A stretch of DNA of 64,000 nucleotides, taken from NCBI RefSeq assembly GCF_000472425.1, contig NZ_AXAI01000009.1, forward strand, positions 62,182 through 126,181, read 5' to 3'. Positions 57,826 to 64,000 of this stretch are shown in pieces. The stretch comes from Bradyrhizobium sp. Tv2a-2 (GTDB lineage: Bacteria; Pseudomonadota; Alphaproteobacteria; Rhizobiales; Xanthobacteraceae). Made by a program: the position numbers and the translations under genes. Each line of letters starts with the position of its first letter. Within the stretch, counting starts at the first letter, position 1. Below the pieces are notes generated by a model that saw only the letters and a program-made list of their open reading frames with translations, was not told where the DNA came from and searched no databases.

Positions 57826-59946
57826 ATGAACCGGAAATTACGCCGCGCCAACGAAGCGGCCGCGAGGCGAAGCGGCGCGCCGTCGGACCCGCGCGTTGCG
57901 GGCCTGTTTTCATCCGGCCTCGTCCATCACCAGGCCGGCCGGCTTGCGCAGGCCGAGACGCTCTATCGCGAGACGCTGGCGCTCAAGCCCGATCACGCTG
58001 ATGCGCTGCATCTGCTCGGCGTGATTGCGTCCCAGGTCGGGCAGCATGACGTCGCCATCGATCTGATCGAGCGGGCGATCGCGCACGATCCGAAAAGTCC
58101 GGTCTATCATTCCAACCTCGGCCTCGCGCTCGCCGGCCGGCAACGCTTCGCGGAGGCGATCAAGAGCTACGACCGCTCCTTGTCGCTGCGTCCTGGCGAC
58201 GCCGAGGTGCTCTACAGCCGCGGCAATGCCCTGGTTGCGCTCGGGCGACCGCGCGATGCGCTGGAGAGTTACGAGCGCGCGCTGCTTGCAAGGCCAGACC
58301 ACACCGAAGCGCTGTGCAATCGCGGCGCGGCACTGGCCGCGCTCGGCCGCAACGAGGAGGCGCTGGCAAGCTACGATCGCGTGCTCAAGGTCGCGCCAGA
58401 TCATGCCGAGGCCCTGTCCAACCGCGGCAACGCGCTCAAGTGCCTGGCGCGCTTCGACGACGCGCTGGCGAGCTACGACCGCGCCTTGACGGCCCGGCCG
58501 GAGGACGCGCAGGCGCTGTTCAACCGCGGCGTGACACTGCACGACTTGAAGCGCTTTGCGGAAGCGCTTGCAAGCTACGATCGCGCGCTCGGCGTCGCAC
58601 CCGATCACGCCGAGGCGCTGTCGAACCGCGGTGACGTGCTGCGCCAGCTCGGTCGCCGGGAGGACGCGCTCGCAAGCTACGACCGCGCACTCGTCGCGCG
58701 ACCTGATTACCCCGAGGCGCTGTCCAACCGCGGCAATGTGCTGAAAATCCTCGGTCGTTTCGACGATGCGCTCGCAAGCTATGACGCCGCGCTCCGCCTC
58801 AGTCCGGATTATGCCGCGGCGCTGTCCAATCGTGCCGTGACGCTGCAGGCCCTCGATCGCCTCGACGAGGCGCTGGCAGATTGCGACCGCGCGCTTGCGT
58901 TGCATTCTGATTCGGTCGAGGCGTTGACCAACCGCGGCAGCCTCCTGCAAGAGCTCAACCGCTTCGACGATGCGCTCACGGCTTACGATGGCGCCGTTGC
59001 GATCGCGCCTGCATCTATCGATGCGCAGATGAACCGGGCCTTCCTGCTGCTGCTCACCGGCGATTTCGCGCGAGGATGGCCGGCCTATGAATGGCGCCGC
59101 AAGCTCCCGAGCTGGGTCGAGCGCGGCTTTGCGCAAGCCGAGTGGTCGGGGCAGGACATCGCAGGCAAACGGCTACTGCTGCATGCCGAGCAGGGGTTCG
59201 GCGACACCATCCAGTTCGCCCGCTACGCGCAGCTTGTAGCCGCGCGCGGCGCCAACGTCATTCTCGAGGTGCAGCCGCCGCTCAAGCCGTTGCTTGCCGG
59301 GCTATTCGGCGTCGAGGTGGTCGCGGCCGGCCGCGAAGAGCTTCCACCGTTTGATTTGCACTGTCCGTTGCTCAGCCTGCCGCATGTATTCGCGACAACT
59401 GTCGCAACGATCCCGGGCGGCATTCCCTACATCGCCGCGCCGGCAGACCGGTTCGCCGCATGGGCGCCACGCCTGCCGAAAGACGGTTTGCGTATCGGTC
59501 TCGCCTGGTCGGGCCACCGCGACAACGCCCGCGACCACGAGCGCTCCATCCCGTTCGCACGCCTGGCACCGCTGCTCGCTATTCCCGGTACTAGTTTCGT
59601 CAGCCTGCAGAAGGATGTCCGCGCCACCGATGCGGACGACGTCCGCAACTGCGGCAACATGCTCGACCTGGGCTGCGAGCTGAACGATTTCGCCGACACG
59701 GCGGCCGTCATTGCCGGGCTCGATCTCGTCATCACCGTCGACACCGCGGCCGGCCATCTCGCGGGCGCCATGGGCAAACCGGTCTGGCTGCTGCTGCCGC
59801 GCGTCCCCGACTTCCGCTGGCTGCGCGATCGCACCACAAGCCCGTGGTATCCAAGCGCACGCCTGTTCCGCAAAGGCCGGGCGGATACGTGGGATGAAGT
59901 CATCGCGGGTGTCGCCGCGGAGCTTGAGGCGGCGGAGCTCAGATAG
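57826..59946 (+). CDS. TPR-repeat protein with C-terminal glycosyltransferase (GT9-like) domain
   Basis: 706 residues from MNRKLRRANEAAARR at 57826 (an ATG at 57784 is possible). About twelve 34-residue tetratricopeptide repeats (about 25-425) follow, each near LASYDRAL...PDHAEALSNRGNAL. The C-terminal part (about 430-706) contains YEWRRKLPSWV, LLLHAEQGFGDTIQFARY, GLAWSGHRDNARDHERSIP and DLVITVDTAAGHLAGAMGKPVW, as in heptosyltransferase-like GT9 domains. Cytoplasmic; often linked to cell-surface or flagellin glycosylation, but no partner gene is here. Its last 8 bp overlap the convergent PAP2 gene. Confidence 0.9.
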   Translation: MNRKLRRANEAAARRSGAPSDPRVAGLFSSGLVHHQAGRLAQAETLYRETLALKPDHADALHLLGVIASQVGQHDVAIDLIERAIAHDPKSPVYHSNLGLALAGRQRFAEAIKSYDRSLSLRPGDAEVLYSRGNALVALGRPRDALESYERALLARPDHTEALCNRGAALAALGRNEEALASYDRVLKVAPDHAEALSNRGNALKCLARFDDALASYDRALTARPEDAQALFNRGVTLHDLKRFAEALASYDRALGVAPDHAEALSNRGDVLRQLGRREDALASYDRALVARPDYPEALSNRGNVLKILGRFDDALASYDAALRLSPDYAAALSNRAVTLQALDRLDEALADCDRALALHSDSVEALTNRGSLLQELNRFDDALTAYDGAVAIAPASIDAQMNRAFLLLLTGDFARGWPAYEWRRKLPSWVERGFAQAEWSGQDIAGKRLLLHAEQGFGDTIQFARYAQLVAARGANVILEVQPPLKPLLAGLFGVEVVAAGREELPPFDLHCPLLSLPHVFATTVATIPGGIPYIAAPADRFAAWAPRLPKDGLRIGLAWSGHRDNARDHERSIPFARLAPLLAIPGTSFVSLQKDVRATDADDVRNCGNMLDLGCELNDFADTAAVIAGLDLVITVDTAAGHLAGAMGKPVWLLLPRVPDFRWLRDRTTSPWYPSARLFRKGRADTWDEVIAGVAAELEAAELR
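58140..59030 (+). repeat. 102-bp tandem repeats within the TPR gene
   Basis: DNA-level echo of the TPR units: segments such as GACGCGCTGGCGAGCTACGA recur every 102 bp with moderate divergence. The strong identity between central units indicates recent unit duplication or gene conversion. Confidence 0.7.
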
Positions 59947-60955
59947 CGCGCGGTCCGGGAGCGTCGTCGGACTCTCCACCGGGCGTGCGTGAAGAGAACT
60001 CGCCGATCTTTCGCGCCATCCAGATCGCGCCGATCGCCACCACGATGCCGGCGAGGACATCAACCAGATAGTGTCCTCCGCCCAGGGGTGTCGCCACCAG
60101 CATCATGGCGTTCCAGGCGACGGCCAACGGTCTTACCCAGCGCAGCGGCCAGAAAGCCCATCCATAGAGGATCGCCGATACCGCGTGGAAACTGGGAAAA
60201 GTAAGGACGCCGGCCAGATGCGTCACGCTCAATTCGCGCAGCGAGCCGTCGCGCACAAGCGGCGCATCACGCAGGGTCGCGTAATAGCCGCCCGGCTCGA
60301 TCTGCGGGAAATCGGACGGGTGCAGGCCGAGCTCACCATAGACGCCGATGGCCGGCACGAGCGTCGAAATGATGGTCGTCACCAGGACGGCGAGCAGGTA
60401 TGCGCAAAGCATCTCCCCACTTCGTCGGTAATATCCGACGAGGGGCAGAAGTAAGGTTGCTGTGAGGAGCTGCGGGCCGATGGAGTTGTATGAGCTGGCG
60501 AGCGGAGGGATCAGCTCGCGGTGACGATTGGTCAGATCGAGCAGGCTCCGGAAGTCGAACCCCAACGCACGGTCCCAGGCTAGCAGTCTGGCGTCTTGCA
60601 GTGGCAGGTCGATGGAGGTCGCGATGTAGGTCAGGGTCACGGTGATCGGCACCGCCAGCACCAGTTGAGCCAACGCGATGAGGCCAAAGAACAGCTTGGG
60701 ATGGGTTTGTGCCGCTGATTGCGCGCCGCGTTGTCCGAACCACCAGTACACGCCGGCAACCGCGAAGACTGCGACATATCCCGCAGGTTGAATATAGAAT
60801 TGGGATGTGACAAGCGACGCGACGATCACTCCGATGATGCCGGCCAGCACACGCCAATTGAAGCGAAACAGACTCCATGCCGCTGCGACTTCGGGATCGG
60901 CAAAAGTCAATGGTGGTCGAACCGGCCGTAGTGCCGGCGATGGTGTCCCGTGCAT
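59939..60955 (-). CDS. PAP2-family phosphatase, integral membrane
   Basis: 338-residue polytopic membrane protein with five to six helices (first at about 35-53 LAGIIGVIVASLVTSQFY). The PAP2 motifs are partly visible: FPSFHAVSAILYGW contains the PSxH motif with the catalytic His, and ATPLGGGHYLVDVLAG the second His and Asp. It resembles PAP2_3 (inositol-phosphoceramide-synthase-like) proteins that dephosphorylate or transfer lipid phosphates. A signature KxxxxxxRP is not seen. C-terminal tail is hydrophilic. Overlaps the TPR gene by 8 bp at the 3' ends. It has a short palindrome upstream (61088-61111). Confidence 0.88.
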   Translation of the reverse strand: MHGTPSPALRPVRPPLTFADPEVAAAWSLFRFNWRVLAGIIGVIVASLVTSQFYIQPAGYVAVFAVAGVYWWFGQRGAQSAAQTHPKLFFGLIALAQLVLAVPITVTLTYIATSIDLPLQDARLLAWDRALGFDFRSLLDLTNRHRELIPPLASSYNSIGPQLLTATLLLPLVGYYRRSGEMLCAYLLAVLVTTIISTLVPAIGVYGELGLHPSDFPQIEPGGYYATLRDAPLVRDGSLRELSVTHLAGVLTFPSFHAVSAILYGWAFWPLRWVRPLAVAWNAMMLVATPLGGGHYLVDVLAGIVVAIGAIWMARKIGEFSSRTPGGESDDAPGPRAI

Positions 60956-61524
60956 CGTGTTGTTCTCTTCTTGTTGATGCAGATGCGGGAAAACGCATGC
61001 CTGCGTGGGCGAGCGATTTCCCGCCCCGGCCGGTGCCGTCGTCCCAAAATGTTTGGATATTTCCGCAGAGCACGACGCGTCGTTGAGCGATGACCTGCAG
61101 GCAGGTCGTCGTCACTTAGCTCGAGATGCGCAATCGTATTCGGCAAAAATCGGTGCTAGCCGCCCTGCTGATTCGCTTGACCAGGCGCCGCCCGATGAGG
61201 GCAAAGCTCATTCCATGCGCAATATTCCATTCCAAATTACTATCTAAGGTAGAAATACGATCATAACATCTAAGGTTGTGTAAATATACGATCTGTTTTT
61301 CAGGTGGCGGTTGGACTCGGTGCCGGCGTGGCGGCCGCTGCGCTCGCGCGTGCGCAAGAGAATGCGGAGAACATAAACCCGTGCAGGTTTTGCGGTGACC
61401 AAATCGGGCCACGCTGCTCGTCCAGCGTGGACATCACATGATGCCGGTCGTTCCGAGGTGAGGAGATGCACAGACGCGACTGGTCGCCGCCGGTTGTCGA
61501 GCCTGCGCAGAGCCGCGCAAGACC
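60956..61524. other. Gene-poor region with palindrome and AT-rich direct repeats
   Basis: 570 bp without a supported gene. CGATGACCTGC (61088-61098) pairs with GCAGGTCGTCG (61101-61111) apart from one T-G. An AT-rich stretch (61215-61300) has ATCTAAGGT at 61242-61250 and 61268-61276, each followed by TACGATC (61256-61262 and 61287-61293). A 45-codon GTG ORF at 61304-61441 with CxxC (CRFCGD) is open but has no RBS; it might be a gene remnant. Confidence 0.45.
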
Positions 61525-62460
61525 CTATGCACCGGCCGAAGCTTTGGCGCGACCAAGTTCATAGGCCGCGACATGCGCTCGGGCCAGGTCGAGCAATGGC
61601 GTATTCACGTCCAGCGCTCGCGCGCGGCTCGCGAGATCACCCAGGATATGGTCGCCCTCGGTGACCGAGCCGCGTTCGATGTCCCGCAACATCGATGCCT
61701 TCAAGGGCGAGCCCTCCGTTGAAAGAAGCGTGTGGTCGAACTCGATGAATGCGGGACGCGGCCTGAAGCCGGCGGCGGTCGCGACGGCGCAGCATTCATC
61801 GAACAGTTGAAAGATCGCTTCGCGGCCGCGGGGCACCGCGAGAATGTCCCCGATGCTAGCCCGCATGATGCAGGTGATGCCGGCGACCGTGCTCAACTGC
61901 ACAAACTTCTCCCACATGTCATGCATCACTGCTGGGCTTGCGCGTCCCTCAACGCCTGCGCTCGTGAACATGGAAGCAAGTGCAGCCGTTCGATCGCTCG
62001 GTCCACCCTGCAATTCGCCGAACAGGAGTTGGTTGTTGGGGAAGAACTGGACGATCCGGCCCTCGGTATCCAGCCCCGCGCTGATATTGGCCATCCCTCC
62101 CAGGACCTGGCCCGCACTGAATCTCGATGTCAGCCGGTCGATATGTTTCAGACCGTTGAGGATGGGCAGTATCATCGTGCCCGGCCCGACCACGTGGGCG
62201 AATTCCTCCATCGCTTCATCAAGGGAATAGGCTTTGACCCCGACCAGGATGACATCAAAGCTCCCTGCGAGGTCCTTCGCAGCCACGAGCTTGGGGGATA
62301 CGACGAAGTTGTCGTGCGGACTCACGATGCTGAGACCGGTGCGGGCAAGTTGCTCGGCCCGCCGTGCGCGCACCAGGAAGGTCACGTCACGCCCGGCGCG
62401 AGCCAGGCAGCCTCCGAAATAGCCGCCGAGCGCTCCGGCGCCAATAACAAGCACTTTCAT
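61525..62460 (-). CDS. Ketopantoate reductase family protein (PanE/ApbA-like)
   Basis: 311-residue NADPH-dependent 2-dehydropantoate 2-reductase homologue. The start at 62460 (MKVLVIGAGALGGYFGG) puts the Rossmann GxGxxG at the N-terminus; the frame to 62535 is extra. ILVGVKAYSLDEAM, PILNGLKHIDRL (the NGL/QNG motif) and MWEKFVQLSTVAGITCIMR with the catalytic Lys are conserved, and the C-terminal domain KASMLRDIERGSVTEGDHI has the substrate-binding Glu. It may make pantoate or reduce another 2-oxo acid; no pan genes are adjacent. Confidence 0.92.
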   Translation of the reverse strand: MKVLVIGAGALGGYFGGCLARAGRDVTFLVRARRAEQLARTGLSIVSPHDNFVVSPKLVAAKDLAGSFDVILVGVKAYSLDEAMEEFAHVVGPGTMILPILNGLKHIDRLTSRFSAGQVLGGMANISAGLDTEGRIVQFFPNNQLLFGELQGGPSDRTAALASMFTSAGVEGRASPAVMHDMWEKFVQLSTVAGITCIMRASIGDILAVPRGREAIFQLFDECCAVATAAGFRPRPAFIEFDHTLLSTEGSPLKASMLRDIERGSVTEGDHILGDLASRARALDVNTPLLDLARAHVAAYELGRAKASAGA

Positions 62461-63322
62461 TCGACAACCCTCGAGGCCAACAAGTCTACTCCACCAGTCT
62501 GCAGCGGAGGGTGGAAGCACATCAAGGGCCGGCAACAGGCACTGCGAGGGTATTTTGAGCTACCCGATCTTGCTCGTCGGGCGACTCAAGCAGACAGCCC
62601 TGGCCGGCCGAGCAGATGGCATCGGCCAGAGCGTCAAAAATTAATTCGCGTAAAAGCGAGTTTCGAGAGCGATTTCAGACTGATCCCATGGCTGGCCTCA
62701 TGCCCGGCAAATTCTTCTTTCTTTTTTTCAGAAAGTATGCTTAGCTATCTCCATTCCGAGCCGACACGAGGGGCGTTACGCGTCGTCACGAAACGTGGTG
62801 CGGAATTGCGGTGGACGTGGAGGTGCCGGAGACGTGCGGCATCATCGCGGACGGCGAAGTCGTGTGGTCCTGGCGCCCCAAGGTTCCGGCGCTAAGTGGG
62901 CTTTCGATGCTCAGGCATCGCGGCCTGCGACGGTGGCAAACGGGATGGTTCACCGAGGAGAGTACGTATAAGCCGTAAAACCACTGCGCAGGGAAGGCCG
63001 GGCTGATCCCGCCTGTACCTGTGGTCAACGCGCTCTTCGCGCAATCTTTTGCGCGGAGGCCCCGGGTGCATGCGGTCACCCGGTCTTCCCTGCGCCCTCG
63101 GCTTTTGAAGAGGGTGAAGAGGTCAGCAAAACTCGGGCGATTGGCGTCGCGAGGATAAGTCGTCGTGGCCCATGCGGACCCGCTTCATAATTCGTAGGAT
63201 GCGTTACCGATCCTACGGCCGGGACGATGGGATACTTCGTAGGCATTTACTGCCCGTTGTTAATGCTTGATCCGTCCCCCCAGCAATGTTCTGCTTAAAA
63301 AAGCTGCTGGAGCGCTCCGCCT
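62461..63322. other. 862-bp gene-poor region
   Basis: No gene can be supported. An AT-richer stretch (62635-62760) is followed by the Bradyrhizobium-type repeat element listed at 62790-63220. The last 100 bp are upstream of the transglutaminase-family gene. Confidence 0.5.
62790..63220 (+). repeat. Degenerate Bradyrhizobium-type intergenic element with RNA-like stem
   Basis: Contains the peptide-like but non-genic stretch from GTGCCGGAGACGTGCGGC onward, then arms GCGCAGGGAAGGCCGGG (62986-63002) and CCCGGTCTTCCCTGCGC (63079-63095), complementary except for one position that would be a G-U pair in RNA. A further hairpin CGTAGGAT / ATCCTACG is at 63193-63200 / 63210-63217. I recall near-identical sequence in many Bradyrhizobium and Nitrobacter contigs; limits are approximate. 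Confidence 0.5.
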
Positions 63323-64000
63323 GTGTCGATCTTCGTCGCATTACATCACGTCACGCACTACAACTACGACCGTCCGATCGATCTGGGCCCGCAAGTCATC
63401 CGCCTGCGCCCCGCTCCGCACACCCGCACGCCGATCCTTTCCTATTCGCTGAAGGTCACGCCCGCGAACCATTTCGTGAACTGGCAGCAGGACCCGCAGG
63501 GCAACTGGCTCGCGCGCTACGTCTTTCCGGAGAAGACGACCGAGTTCAGAATAGAGGTCGACTTCACGGCGCAGATGACGGTCGTGAATCCCTTCGATTT
63601 CTTTGTCGAGCCTTACGCCACCAGCTTTCCGTTCGAATACGGCAAGGACTTGAAGACCGAGCTTACGCCGTATCTGGAGACCATCGAGCCGGGGCCGTTG
63701 CTCAAGGCGTGGCTCGATTCCATCCCGCGTGAGGCGGACTCGACCGTCAACTTTCTGGTCGAGCTCAACGCGAACCTGCAGAAAAGGATTCGCTACATCA
63801 TCAGGATGGAGCCGGGCGTTCAGGCGCCGGAGGAAACGCTCTCTTCTTGCGCCGGCTCATGCCGCGACTCCGCGTGGCTGCTGATCCAGACGCTGCGCCA
63901 TCTCGGCCTCGCCGCGCGCTTCGTCTCCGGCTATCTGATCCAGCTCAGGCCCGACATCGATCCGGTCGAAGGACCGGTCCAGGTCGCGAACGATTTCACC
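63323..64000 (+). CDS. Transglutaminase-family protein, N-terminal part (truncated by window end)
   Basis: Open to the window end (226 codons). The GTG at 63323 is preceded by GGAG (63309-63312). The product starts SIFVALHHVTHYNYDRP and has the bacterial transglutaminase-like N-terminal beta domain (about 1-140; RLRPAPHTRTPILSYSLKV). The core follows with SSCAGSCRDSAWLLIQTLRH, whose Cys is the nucleophile, and LAARFVSGYLIQL. In related large proteins a DUF2126 domain follows; here the rest lies outside the window. Probable cytoplasmic peptidase or transglutaminase of unknown substrate. Confidence 0.85.
   Translation, partial: MSIFVALHHVTHYNYDRPIDLGPQVIRLRPAPHTRTPILSYSLKVTPANHFVNWQQDPQGNWLARYVFPEKTTEFRIEVDFTAQMTVVNPFDFFVEPYATSFPFEYGKDLKTELTPYLETIEPGPLLKAWLDSIPREADSTVNFLVELNANLQKRIRYIIRMEPGVQAPEETLSSCAGSCRDSAWLLIQTLRHLGLAARFVSGYLIQLRPDIDPVEGPVQVANDFT

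Noticed and set aside
58140..59030. Possible CRISPR or minisatellite because of regular 102-bp periodicity
   Set aside because: The period equals 34 codons of a tetratricopeptide repeat in an intact reading frame.
61304..61441. 45-codon GTG ORF with a CxxC motif
   Set aside because: No RBS and no recognisable family; kept only as a possible remnant in the region note.
62786..63079. Short ORFs within the repeat-like element
   Set aside because: Peptide-like translations recur with this repeat in related genomes as I recall, and contain no domain; treated as noncoding.
1..64000. tRNA, rRNA, transposase or prophage genes
   Set aside because: Intergenic regions were read for cloverleaf-like or conserved rRNA sequence and proteins for transposase/integrase motifs; none was found.

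Overview
The window is high-GC alphaproteobacterial chromosome, most likely Bradyrhizobium or a close relative. The grounds are strong G/C bias at third codon positions, which also creates long antisense ORFs over almost every gene. Further grounds are several families of palindromic intergenic repeats that I recognise from Bradyrhizobium genomes, many HAAT-type (Liv-like) ABC transporters, and dense acyl-CoA and aromatic catabolism genes. No rRNA, tRNA, CRISPR array, transposase or phage gene was seen. The taxonomic call rests on pattern recognition, not a search.

Layout. (1) 0.2-6.6 kb: a methyl-accepting chemotaxis protein and an RND efflux permease-adaptor pair. (2) 6.8-13.3 kb: a thiolase-fold protein with a C-terminal OB-like domain, a nitronate-monooxygenase-like flavoprotein, a Baeyer-Villiger-type monooxygenase, a flavin reductase-like protein, a GYD-domain protein and a small membrane protein. 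(3) 13.4-24.0 kb: a dense acyl-CoA degradation region. It has an SDR, three crotonases, an APH-type kinase followed by a DUF6285 protein, an acyl-CoA dehydrogenase, two AMP-forming acyl-CoA ligases and a dienoyl-CoA-reductase-like SDR. Its content matches the Pseudomonas lva (levulinate / 4-hydroxyacid) pathway. (4) 24.2-31.0 kb: PEP carboxylase, an exported SMP-30-type lactonase whose ribosome site lies in a perfect hairpin, and a DUF35 / thiolase-like / SDR operon. (5) 31.1-40.4 kb: a LysR regulator divergent from a tightly coupled operon of five ABC transporter genes, AtuA, AtuA-C-like, amidase and DUF2848. (6) 40.5-41.9 kb: two 2-oxoglutarate dioxygenases, the second AlkB. (7) 41.9-49.1 kb: a ThDP enzyme and a homoprotocatechuate meta-cleavage cluster (hpaG-, hpaD-, hpaE-, hpaF- and hpaH-type genes) divergent from hpaR. 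(8) 49.4-57.7 kb: a second ABC transporter with a fused permease-ATPase, an Ldh-family dehydrogenase, an HpcH/HpaI aldolase and a UxaA/GarD-type dehydratase. (9) 57.8-64 kb: a TPR-glycosyltransferase protein, a PAP2 phosphatase, a ketopantoate-reductase-like protein, a gene-poor stretch with repeats, and the start of a transglutaminase-family gene cut by the window end.

Working together. Regions 2-4 could form a route from a ketone through an ester or lactone (monooxygenase), a hydroxy acid (lactonase), a CoA thioester (ligases) and phosphorylated 4-hydroxyacyl-CoA (kinase plus DUF6285) to beta-oxidation intermediates. Regions 5, 7 and 8 are three further catabolic modules, each with its own transporter or regulator. 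The most interesting items are the lva-like module, the RBS-sequestering hairpin before the lactonase, the AtuA-amidase-DUF2848 operon of unknown substrate, and two thiolase-fold proteins lacking the canonical nucleophile.
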